Program-made: the position numbers and the translations under genes | NCBI GenBank assembly: GCA_038206395.1 | Contig: JBBRAX010000039.1 | Location: 7,400-71,399, forward strand | Length of the DNA stretch: 64,000 nucleotides | Direction: 5' to 3' | Origin: JAGSPQ01 sp038206395 | GTDB taxonomy: Bacteria > Myxococcota > Myxococcia > Myxococcales > Myxococcaceae | The notes under the pieces: model-generated | The model's database searches: none | What the model was told of the DNA's origin: nothing | Seen by the model: the letters and a program-made list of their open reading frames with translations, nothing else | In this document: in pieces, positions 56,848 to 64,000 of the stretch | Layout: every line of letters starts with the position of its first letter | How positions within the stretch are numbered: position 1 is the stretch's first letter

Positions 56848-58947
56848 GTGCGGTTCCTCGCCCTGCCCTGCCTGCTCTGCCTCGCCGTCGTCGCGTGTGC
56901 GCCACGCGACCTGGGCCCGTCGACACTGACCGTGACGGTGCGAACGAACGCCGGTACCGGCGACGACATCGCGCGGCTCGAGGTCAGCACCTCGCTTGGA
57001 AAACAGACGAATGCCCAAACGGTAGAGAGCCGTGCCTTCGCATTCCCGGTCACCGTCACCGCTGCGATGAGGCGCGAAGCCGGCACGCTGGGCGTCTCGG
57101 TGCTCGCCTTCGATGCAGACGGAAAGCAGGTCGACGAGGGCCATGCTTCGGTGGCGGTGGAAGCATCGAACGCGGCTCCGACGGTGGACGTGCGGCTGCA
57201 GCGGCTGACGCCGGCGCGGGTGGTGGCGAGCCCACAGTGGCAGTTGGCGCTTGCGACGCGCGTCGGCGAATCCGCCGAGCCGGTGACGGTCGACGTGTTG
57301 AACGGCGGAGCAGTCGCCACCGAGCCACTGACGCTGATGCTGTCGGGTGACGTCGATGACTTCTGGGTGACCAGCGATTGCGCGCAGCTCGAGCCGCACG
57401 CGACCTGCACGGTGTCGCTCACCTTTCAGCCGACGGTCGACGGCCGCCGGCGAATCGAAGGCACGATGGGCGGCGCCTCCTTCGCGGTCGAGGCCGATGG
57501 GCTCGCTCTTCACAGCGTGAGCGTCTCGGTCGAGGGCGACGGGCGCGTCGACTTCTTCGGCAACAGCTGCCCGGCCACCTGCAGCACCATCATCCCGCAC
57601 GGGCAGTTGGTGACGTTACAGGCGACCGCCGCCGCGCACTCGGCATTCAAGGGCTGGTCGATTCCCGAGTGTCCTGGCCTGGTGCAGACCTGCCTCGTCG
57701 CCGTCGATCGCGCGCTCGAGGTGAAGGCGACTTTCGAGCGCTACGAGCACCGGCTGACGGTGCTGGGCAACGCACGCGGGTTCGCGATGCTCGACGTCGG
57801 CACGGGGCCACTGTTCCCCTGCGTCGACTGCGACGTGTGGATTCCGGTTGGGCGCACGGTGCGCATCGTCCCCGCGTCGGGCGAGCACGTCGGCTTCAGC
57901 CGCTTCGCAGGCGACTGCAGCGGGGAAGACGCGACCCAGTGCGCGTTGCAGATGACCCAAGCGCGTTCGGTCGAGCTGCAGTGGTCGACGCTGAACTACG
58001 CGTTCGTCACCTCCGAGCCAATCGACGGAGGCATCCGTTCGCTCGCGCAGGCCGACGCGCATTGCCAGACGCTTGGCCCCACCGCGCCGACTCCACAGGT
58101 GTTCCACTACCGCGCGTTTCTTTCGACTTCGACGGTGCCGGCGGCGAGCCGCTTTGCCGGCGTGCGGGGTTGGCAGCTGAGAAATCGCAAGGCGGCAGCA
58201 GACTCTCTCGCCTCGATGCTGCAGGGAAACCTGGTGCGGGCGATCGACCTGAACGAAGACTTCGGGCCGCAAGACACCTCGATCGCGACGGGGACGCTGG
58301 CCGATGGGGGCGTGGGTCAGACGTGCGACGACTGGACGTCGACGTCCGGCGACTACACCGCGGGGCGCAGCGCGATGGCGGGCCAAGGCTTCACCGAGAA
58401 CAGCGTCGAGTCGTGCGCTGGCCCGCAGCGGCTCTTGTGTCTGCAGACGGACTTCCGGTCGTCGCTGCCGCTGTACGTGGTCGCCAACAACTACCTGCGG
58501 GTCTTCACCAGCGAGCAGATCTTCTTCCCGGCCGACGGGCGCGCGGCCGCTGATGCCATCTGCGCGGCGGAAGCGTCGGCGGCGGCGCTGAAAGGCATCT
58601 TCCGTTCGGCGCTGGGCACCACGGTCGAGGCGATGCCTTTCGTCGCGGCGCCGGTGCAGGTGATGCGCGTCGACAGGAACTACGGCTGGCAGTTCGACCG
58701 CAATGAGGCAGCGCTGAACCTGACGGCGCGAGGCGGCTACCTGGGCACCGTGCCGGTGTGGCTGGGCGTGGCGGCAAGTCCTTTCGCCGATGCGGGCACC
58801 GCGGAAGACACCTGCGCCGACTGGTCGGGCGGGACGACGGGCCGGGCGAGCCTCGCGACGCTGCAAGGCGAGCCGTTTCTCGACCACGCCACGCTGCGGC
58901 CGTGCGACGCGGGAGCGCACCTGCTCTGCCTGGGGCCGCCGCCGTGA
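56848..58947 (+). CDS. lipoprotein with InlB-type repeats and two DUF1554-like lectin-fold domains
   Basis: 699 residues from the GTG at 56848; the GTG at 56839 would add three residues. The lipobox is CLAVVAC. Domains: an N-terminal beta-rich domain (to about 230), two divergent InlB B-repeat modules (about 230-400: GDGRVDFFGNSCPATCSTI, KGWSIPECPGLVQTC, LFPCVDCDVW), and two C-terminal units beginning YAFVTSEPIDGG and YVVANNYLRVF, both closing with a CxDW...RLLCL pattern. The latter resemble the DUF1554/endostatin-like lectin fold. All is consistent with a cell-surface protein. It lacks a catalytic motif. The next gene overlaps by one base (TGATG). Confidence 0.78.
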   Translation: MRFLALPCLLCLAVVACAPRDLGPSTLTVTVRTNAGTGDDIARLEVSTSLGKQTNAQTVESRAFAFPVTVTAAMRREAGTLGVSVLAFDADGKQVDEGHASVAVEASNAAPTVDVRLQRLTPARVVASPQWQLALATRVGESAEPVTVDVLNGGAVATEPLTLMLSGDVDDFWVTSDCAQLEPHATCTVSLTFQPTVDGRRRIEGTMGGASFAVEADGLALHSVSVSVEGDGRVDFFGNSCPATCSTIIPHGQLVTLQATAAAHSAFKGWSIPECPGLVQTCLVAVDRALEVKATFERYEHRLTVLGNARGFAMLDVGTGPLFPCVDCDVWIPVGRTVRIVPASGEHVGFSRFAGDCSGEDATQCALQMTQARSVELQWSTLNYAFVTSEPIDGGIRSLAQADAHCQTLGPTAPTPQVFHYRAFLSTSTVPAASRFAGVRGWQLRNRKAAADSLASMLQGNLVRAIDLNEDFGPQDTSIATGTLADGGVGQTCDDWTSTSGDYTAGRSAMAGQGFTENSVESCAGPQRLLCLQTDFRSSLPLYVVANNYLRVFTSEQIFFPADGRAAADAICAAEASAAALKGIFRSALGTTVEAMPFVAAPVQVMRVDRNYGWQFDRNEAALNLTARGGYLGTVPVWLGVAASPFADAGTAEDTCADWSGGTTGRASLATLQGEPFLDHATLRPCDAGAHLLCLGPPP

Positions 58948-61085
58948 TGCGCCTCGGGGTGCTGGCTCTTGGCGTCGCGCTGGCCGGGTGCACCTGCGAC
59001 TCGCCGCTGGTGTCGAGGGTCTGCGCATCGAATGACGACTGCGGCGCGAAGGCGCGATGCCGAGACGGCGTATGCGTGCCTTTCATCGAGGTGCCTTCGG
59101 TGAAGGACGCGGGGTGTGGCGCGGCGTGCGAGCTTCAGTGCGGCGGCGTGCGCTGCGCGCGTGGCGAGCGCTGCCGCGGTGACGTGTGCGTCTCGGGTTG
59201 CGCCGCGCTGACCTGCGATGCGGGAACCGTCTGCGATCCTGCTCTTCCCGCGTGCGTGGGGCCGGTGACGCCGGTGGTCTGCCTCGCCTCGCCGCCGCCC
59301 GGGCCGTGGGAGCTGGTCGAACGGTGGCACTACACGCCCACCGATACCTTCCGGCATGTGATCGCAAGCCCGGTGGTGGCCGACGTCGACCACGACGGCG
59401 CGGCCGATGTCATCGCGCTCTTCTGCCCCGACAACGGCTACGTCTACGCGGGGAAGCTGCGCGCAATGTCAGGAGTTGACGGGCGCCCGCTGTGGCAGAC
59501 CCAGGCCGAGTTCGCAGCGGCGACGGGGCTCGCGGTCGGAGCGCGAGACGGCGAAGGCCGGCTGTCCGTGTTCGCGGTGACGACCGAAGGAAACCTCGTC
59601 TCGTTCGATGCGCGTTCGGGGGCAGAGCTGTGGCGCACGCTGGGCCGCGCGTGCCCGAAGCCGGTGATTCAGAACCTCGGCCCGTCGTGGGATGCGCTGG
59701 GCCTGGCGGACTTCAACCGCGACGGCGTGGCCGAGGTGTACTGCGGCGACAGCGCGTTCAGCGCCATCGATGGCACACCGGTGACCGTGCCGAACAGCGG
59801 CGCTGTCGGTGGGTATTACGGCACGGTGCCAATTGTGTTTCGCGAAACGCCGGAAAGGAGCAACGCGATCTTCAGCGGGGCGCTGTCTCTGGGGCTCGGT
59901 CGGAACTTGAGTGGCTTCCCCGCGGTGGCCGACCTTCTCGACTTCGATGCTCGTCCCGGGCAAGACAGAGCTCCAGAGCTGGTGGTGTCGGGCCAGGGTC
60001 GCGTTGCGGTGACGAACCACCGCGCTCCGCTGGTGACGCTCGAGGCGCTGTTGCCATCGTGGGATGGCGATAAGTGCTCGACGCCGGCGGTGGCGAAGGA
60101 ACTCGGGGGGGCTCCGACGATTGCGAACTTCGCCGGCGATGGTCAGCCGGAAATCGCCGTGGCCGGCACGGCGTGCCTGACAGTGTTCGGCCTCGACGTG
60201 GGGCCTGAAGGGACGCAGCTGACGCCGCGGTGGAGCCGGCCAGTGCGCGACGTGAGCTCGGGGGTCGCGGGGGCGTCGGCGTTCGATCTCGACGGCGACG
60301 GACTTTCTGAGCTGCTCTACGCGGACGAGAACGCGTTTCACATCTTCGATGGGCCGACGGGGGTCGAGAAGGTCACGCTGCCGCACTGTTCAGCGACGAC
60401 GTACGACATGCCGGTGGTGGCCGACCTCGATGGCGACGGCTCGGCCGAGATCGTGCTCGCCGAGAACACCTTCGCTGCGAACCTGATTGGTTGCGATGGC
60501 GGCACTGCGCCTGGCATTCGGGTGCTGGCCGAAAAGCGCGGGCGGTTCGCGAACACGCGGCCGATCTGGAACCAGCACAGCTACCACGTGACGAACGTCT
60601 GCGACGGCGAGGACCTCGTCTGTGGCGGCCCCTTCGACCCGCGCAACGTGCCCGGAGCGATTCCGAAGAACGAGCCCGACAGCTGGACCTTCGTGGCGGC
60701 CGGGGGCGTTCCGTTCAACGCGTACCGGGCGAACCTGAGCAGCGGGTTCTCACGGGCGGACCTGGCGGTGGGCGCGGTCGCGGCAGACGAACGGCAGTGC
60801 CCAACCCGGCTGACGTTGAAGGCGCGGGTCGAGAACCGCGGCGCGCGAAGTGTCCCCCCCGGCGTGGACGTGGCGTTTCAGGTCGCGGGAGTCACGGTCG
60901 CAGCAGCGAAGACGGCGCTGAGGCTTCGGCCAGGCGACTTCGAGAACGTCTCGGCGGTGTGGATGCCTGCAGCTGGCATCGCGTGGCCGGTGCAGCTGCA
61001 GACGGTGGTGAACCCGGCGGGGCTGACGGCGGAGTGCGAGCCCGGCAACAACGTGGGGCCCGTCATCAGCGTTCGCTGTGACTGA
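58947..61085 (+). CDS. lipoprotein with Cys-rich N-terminus, FG-GAP repeats and CARDB-like domain
   Basis: 712 residues from ATG 58947 (TGATG overlap). The signal is LGVLALGVALAGC, then a Cys-rich segment (CASNDDCGAKARCRDGVC and similar, about 14 Cys in 100 residues). Residues about 140-600 carry FG-GAP/VCBS-type calcium-binding blades: VADVDHDGAADVIALF, LADFNRDGVAEVYCGD, FDLDGDGLSELLYAD and VADLDGDGSAEIVLAEN, implying a beta-propeller. The last 90 residues look like CARDB (LKARVENRGARSVPPG and CEPGNN). It is likely an exported outer-membrane surface protein co-transcribed with the previous gene. Confidence 0.85.
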   Translation: MRLGVLALGVALAGCTCDSPLVSRVCASNDDCGAKARCRDGVCVPFIEVPSVKDAGCGAACELQCGGVRCARGERCRGDVCVSGCAALTCDAGTVCDPALPACVGPVTPVVCLASPPPGPWELVERWHYTPTDTFRHVIASPVVADVDHDGAADVIALFCPDNGYVYAGKLRAMSGVDGRPLWQTQAEFAAATGLAVGARDGEGRLSVFAVTTEGNLVSFDARSGAELWRTLGRACPKPVIQNLGPSWDALGLADFNRDGVAEVYCGDSAFSAIDGTPVTVPNSGAVGGYYGTVPIVFRETPERSNAIFSGALSLGLGRNLSGFPAVADLLDFDARPGQDRAPELVVSGQGRVAVTNHRAPLVTLEALLPSWDGDKCSTPAVAKELGGAPTIANFAGDGQPEIAVAGTACLTVFGLDVGPEGTQLTPRWSRPVRDVSSGVAGASAFDLDGDGLSELLYADENAFHIFDGPTGVEKVTLPHCSATTYDMPVVADLDGDGSAEIVLAENTFAANLIGCDGGTAPGIRVLAEKRGRFANTRPIWNQHSYHVTNVCDGEDLVCGGPFDPRNVPGAIPKNEPDSWTFVAAGGVPFNAYRANLSSGFSRADLAVGAVAADERQCPTRLTLKARVENRGARSVPPGVDVAFQVAGVTVAAAKTALRLRPGDFENVSAVWMPAAGIAWPVQLQTVVNPAGLTAECEPGNNVGPVISVRCD

Positions 61086-61242
61086 TTGTCTCGGGGAGGG
61101 CATCGCGCTGGAAGACCCGGCGAAGCTCTTGAAGTGGCTGGCCCCGGATCGCTGCATGGCGAGCCTGGGCGCAGGAAAGGCGTTGCGCGCGAACCGGAAG
61201 GCCTTCGAGGCCATCGTTCGTGAATGGATTCGCTGGCTTTGA
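61078..61242 (+). CDS. possible small protein, 54 residues
   Basis: A GTG that overlaps the stop of the FG-GAP lipoprotein by 8 bases opens 54 codons ending at TGA 61242. The product is helical (ALEDPAKLLKWLAP, CMASLGAGKALRANRKAFEA, IVREWIRWL). Third positions are mostly G or C, as in neighbouring genes. There is no homology I can name and no strong ribosome-binding site, so it may be spurious. Confidence 0.4.
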   Translation: MTDCLGEGIALEDPAKLLKWLAPDRCMASLGAGKALRANRKAFEAIVREWIRWL

Positions 61243-61259
61243 GGTAAATCGCCGGGACG

Positions 61260-63395
61260 ATGTCACTGCCAATCGCCCTGTTGAGCCTCGTTGTCCTCAC
61301 CGCCCCGCCTCCGAAGAAAGGGAAAGCATCCATGACGAACAAGAACAGCCTGCTGGCCCCTTGGGTCGGCGCGTACGGCGGCGTGCCTCCGCTGGACAAG
61401 GTGAAGGTGCCGGACTTCAAGCCCGCGCTCGAGACGGCGATGGCCGAGCAGCTCAATGAGATCGACGCGATCGCCGGCAACGAAGCACCCGCGACTTTCG
61501 AGAACACGATCGCCGCGATGGAAAAAGCCGGCAAGTCGCTGACGCGCGTCTCGACGATGTTCGGAATCTGGTCGTCGAGCAAGTCGAGCCCCGAGTTCCA
61601 GAAGGTCGAGACCGAGATGGTGCCGAAGCTGGCGGCGTTCACGGATCAGATCATCCAGAACCCGAAGCTCTTCGCGCGCATCAAGGCGGTCTACGAGTCG
61701 CCCGAGAAGGCGAAGCTGACCCCCGAGCAGCAGCGGCTCACCTGGTACCAGTTCAACAGCTTCTCGCGGCAGGGCGCGAACCTCGACGCCGCGCAGAAGA
61801 CGCAGCTGTCCGAGTACAACCAACAGCTCGCGAAGCTCACCACCCAGTTCAGCCAGAACCAGCTGGGCGACGAGGAAAAAGAGTTCCTCACCATCGAGGC
61901 GAAAGAAGGCCTCGCGGGCCTCACCGAGGCGCAGGTCGCCGGGGCCGCCGCCGAAGCCGAACAGCGCGGCCTCAAGGGCAAGTGGGTGATTGCCAACACC
62001 CGTTCGGCGATGGAGCCCTTCCTCATCTACGCGTCCGACCGCAGCCTTCGCGAGAAGGGCTTCAAGATGTGGACGAGCCGCGGTGACAACGGCAACGCGC
62101 GCGACAACAACAAGATCGCAAGCGACATCCTGCTGGTCCGCGCAAAGAAGGCGAAGCTGCTGGGCTTCCAGACCTACGCGCACTGGCGCGTCAGTGACGC
62201 GATGGCGAAAGATCCGCAGACGGCGCTGAACCTGATGATGTCGGTGTGGCAGCCGGCGCGCGACCAGTTCAAGAAAGACGTCGTCGAGGCGCAGGCGATC
62301 GCAGACAAGGAAAAGGCGGGGATCAAGATCGCTCCGTGGGACTACCGGTACTACGCAGAGAAGCTGCGGAAGCAGAAGTACGACCTCGACCTCAACGAGG
62401 TGAAGCCGTACCTGCAGCTGCAGCACATGCGCGAGGCGATGTTCTGGGCGGCGCAAGAGCTCTACGACTTCAGCTTCACCAGGGTCGATGGGCTGCCGGT
62501 GTTCGACCCCGAGATGAGCGTCTACGAGGTGAAGCGCGGCGGCGAGCACGTTGGGCTCTGGTACTTCGACCCGTACGCGCGGCAGGGCAAACAGTCGGGC
62601 GCGTGGATGAATGCGTACCGTGAGCAGCAGAAGCAAGACGGCAACATCGCGACCATCGTCTCGAACAACTCGAACTTCATCAAAGGCGCGAAGGGCCAGG
62701 ACGCGACGCTGTCGTGGGACGACGCGCGGACGATGTTCCACGAGTTCGGCCACGCGCTGCACGGGCTCAACTCGAACGCGACCTACCCGTCGCTGTCGGG
62801 CACCAACACGACGCGCGACTTCGTCGAGTTCCCCTCGCAGTTCAACGAGAACTACCTGTCGACCCCGCAGGTCTTGAAGTTCCTGGTGAACGCGAAGGGC
62901 GAGTCGATTCCGGCCGACCTGTTGAAGCGCATCGAGAAGGCGGCGACCTTCAACGAGGGCTTCGGCACGGCGGAAGCGCAGGCGAGCGCGATCGTCGACA
63001 TGAAGCTGCACCTCGCGGGCGAGACGCCAATCGACACGAAGGCCTTCGAGAAGAAGACGCTGGCCGAGATTGGAATGCCGCCCGAGCTGGTGATGCGCCA
63101 TCGCATCCCCGCGTTCGGGCACATCTTCTCGGGCGATGGGTACGCCGCCGGGTACTACAGCTACATCTGGTCCGAAGTGCTCGACCACGACGCGTTCGAA
63201 GCGTTCAAGGAAGGCGCGGGGCCGTACGACAAAGCGGTGGCGAAGAAGCTGCGCGACACCGTGATGAGCGTCGGCAACACGGTCGACCCGGCCGAGGCCT
63301 TCCGTGCGTTTCGCGGGCGCGACCCGAAGCCGGACGCGCTGCTGCGGCACAAGGGGTTCCCGGTTCCGACGGCGGCTCCCGCGAAGCGGCCTTAG
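61260..63395 (+). CDS. dcp: M3-family metallopeptidase (peptidyl-dipeptidase Dcp-like)
   Basis: 711 residues. The zinc site is H494-E495-x2-H498 in MFHEFGHALHGL with the third ligand E523 (DFVEFPSQFNE) 25 residues later. A typical M3 C-terminal motif follows (HIFSGDGYAAGYYSYIWSEV). The start at ATG 61260 gives a weak signal-like N-terminus (MSLPIALLSLVVLTAPPPKK), so the protein may be periplasmic. ATG 61332 (MTNKNS) would give the usual cytosolic form of about 687 residues. The enzyme removes dipeptides or cleaves oligopeptides. Length and the N-terminal helical half are normal for the family. Confidence 0.93.
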   Translation: MSLPIALLSLVVLTAPPPKKGKASMTNKNSLLAPWVGAYGGVPPLDKVKVPDFKPALETAMAEQLNEIDAIAGNEAPATFENTIAAMEKAGKSLTRVSTMFGIWSSSKSSPEFQKVETEMVPKLAAFTDQIIQNPKLFARIKAVYESPEKAKLTPEQQRLTWYQFNSFSRQGANLDAAQKTQLSEYNQQLAKLTTQFSQNQLGDEEKEFLTIEAKEGLAGLTEAQVAGAAAEAEQRGLKGKWVIANTRSAMEPFLIYASDRSLREKGFKMWTSRGDNGNARDNNKIASDILLVRAKKAKLLGFQTYAHWRVSDAMAKDPQTALNLMMSVWQPARDQFKKDVVEAQAIADKEKAGIKIAPWDYRYYAEKLRKQKYDLDLNEVKPYLQLQHMREAMFWAAQELYDFSFTRVDGLPVFDPEMSVYEVKRGGEHVGLWYFDPYARQGKQSGAWMNAYREQQKQDGNIATIVSNNSNFIKGAKGQDATLSWDDARTMFHEFGHALHGLNSNATYPSLSGTNTTRDFVEFPSQFNENYLSTPQVLKFLVNAKGESIPADLLKRIEKAATFNEGFGTAEAQASAIVDMKLHLAGETPIDTKAFEKKTLAEIGMPPELVMRHRIPAFGHIFSGDGYAAGYYSYIWSEVLDHDAFEAFKEGAGPYDKAVAKKLRDTVMSVGNTVDPAEAFRAFRGRDPKPDALLRHKGFPVPTAAPAKRP

Positions 63396-63396
63396 G

Positions 63397-63582
63397 TCAC
63401 CGCTTGCTGCACGGCCCGTCGAGGAAGCCGTGCCAGCACCGTAGCCAGAGCCCGAGCCCGCCGGGCCAGATCGCCTGTCCCTCGCGCGCGGGGCTGCAGA
63501 GCTCTTCCGGTTGGTTGCCACCGAGCGGAGTTCCGCACACGCGCGCGCTCGGACCGCAGCCTGCGAGCAACAACGGCGTCAC
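63397..63582 (-). CDS. small Cys-containing lipoprotein, start uncertain
   Basis: The tail (PLLLAGCGPSARVCGTPLGG, ELCSPAREGQAIWPGGLG, CWHGFLDGPCSKR) is a clear lipoprotein-like Cys-rich small protein with a lipobox LAGC. No ATG is in frame just before the signal; the nearest start is a GTG at 63582 that leaves a very short signal, while an ATG at 63607 is one base out of frame. A single-base insertion in ATGGCTG would explain this. The gene follows the C39-like gene on the same strand. Confidence 0.5.
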   Translation of the reverse strand: MTPLLLAGCGPSARVCGTPLGGNQPEELCSPAREGQAIWPGGLGLWLRCWHGFLDGPCSKR

Positions 63583-63614
63583 AACTGCGAGGCCGACTCT
63601 CAGCCATGGCGAGA

Positions 63615-64000
63615 CTACTTGGCCACGTAGAGGTGGGTGACGCGATTGGCGTCGAGGCCGAAGAGGCGCTTCTGCCAGTGAGGGGTCGCGCCGGGGTCGT
63701 TCTTCAGCTCGCTCTCTTTCACCCAGGCGGTGCCGCCGGACCACGGGTCTGAGACGAGGTAGCGGCGGTTGGGTGAGTTGCCGCGAACGTCGCTGACGTT
63801 GACGAAGTGGCCGGTGCCCCCCTCGCCTTTGACGTCCATCCGAATGGGCACTGCCTGGCCGCGCTTGAGGTTGGCGTCGGCGGTCTTGAGGTCTTCGTCG
63901 TTCAGGCCGGACACGGCGACCTTCTTGTCGGTGTAGTCGACGTGGGTCGACGGTTTGGCCGCCGAGTTCAGCGCCTTGTCGAGGTCCATCTGCTTCTTTC
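63615..64000 (-). CDS. C-terminal part of a C39-like papain-fold protein (5' end outside window)
   Basis: The frame is open to the right window edge, so the start is unknown; ATG 63989 is in frame but probably internal. The visible 128 residues contain the second half of a C39/papain-like peptidase fold: a His in GHFVNVSDVRG and the Asp in YLVSDPWSGGTAWVKESEL, as in C39_2 domains. The catalytic Cys would lie in the missing part. Upstream residues (NSAAKPSTHVDYTDK, VSGLNDEDLKTADANL) suggest a larger exported protein. The function is unproven. Confidence 0.65.
   Translation of the reverse strand, partial: KKQMDLDKALNSAAKPSTHVDYTDKKVAVSGLNDEDLKTADANLKRGQAVPIRMDVKGEGGTGHFVNVSDVRGNSPNRRYLVSDPWSGGTAWVKESELKNDPGATPHWQKRLFGLDANRVTHLYVAK

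Noticed and set aside
61263..63521. 752-codon open frame on the minus strand opposite the M3 peptidase gene
   Set aside because: It is antisense to a well-supported gene, is extremely Arg/Leu/Val-rich and has no recognisable domain; such long shadows are expected in GC-rich DNA.

Overview
The window looks like chromosomal DNA of a myxobacterium (phylum Myxococcota). This is an inference from gene content. The DNA is very GC-rich. It carries a Ser/Thr kinase paired with a PEGA-domain protein, an FHA-Yip1-PEGA protein, an AgmX/PglI C-terminal domain protein, many large lipoproteins with Cys-rich, MopE-like, PA14, FG-GAP and DAG/DGG-rich segments, and at least two good sigma-54-type promoters. 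No rRNA, tRNA, insertion sequence, phage or CRISPR array was seen. Coding density is high, with many 1-14 base overlaps between neighbours.

Layout. 1-12.9 kb: a KaiC-like ATPase cut by the left edge, a lipoprotein peptidase, a kinase/PEGA pair, a Cys-rich lipoprotein, a zinc alcohol dehydrogenase behind a sigma-54-like promoter, an atypical pyruvate kinase, a PA14 lipoprotein with a Gly-rich linker, and two decayed genes (a methyltransferase and an SDR). 12.9-25.5 kb: a GAF histidine kinase, a TfoX-like protein, a divergent UbiB-kinase/TetR pair sharing a palindrome, a small operon with a ferritin-like di-iron protein, the DabB-DabA inorganic-carbon pump with a divergent LysR regulator, a broken DUF1801 gene, a YegD-like Hsp70 and a phytochelatin-synthase-like cysteine peptidase. 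25.5-37.3 kb: the FHA-Yip1-PEGA protein, an AgmX/PglI protein, a TetR regulator with a near-perfect palindrome upstream, several small hypotheticals, an M15-like peptidase with a sigma-54-like promoter, a family B DNA polymerase, an SDR gene with an internal deletion, and a haem-plus-copper monooxygenase.

37.4-47 kb: a fused double ketosynthase, two small genes, then a minus-strand run of five genes: a secreted PEP/pyruvate-binding lipoprotein, a vWA lipoprotein, a proline-rich probable outer-membrane protein, an ECF sigma factor and a FecR-like anti-sigma. 47-52.3 kb: a ketopantoate-reductase-like gene, a START-like protein, and a divergent operon (MDR dehydrogenase, membrane protein, BamA/TamA-like barrel, SDR) with a strong 18-bp-arm inverted repeat between the divergent genes. 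52.3-64 kb: a 44-bp palindromic tandem array, a four-repeat protein and a 636-residue protein with a hydrophobic C-terminal segment (neither has an obvious signal peptide), two lipoproteins, a 54-residue ORF, an M3 peptidase, a small lipoprotein, and a C39-like protein cut by the right edge.

The best candidates for something undescribed are the 52.3-56.8 kb array plus two unassigned proteins, the FHA protein that carries five copies of a Thr-centred motif, the single-polypeptide ketosynthase/decayed-ketosynthase fusion, and the extracytoplasmic PEP/pyruvate-binding lipoprotein. Several broken genes (12 kb, 23.4 kb, 35.7 kb) show local gene decay.
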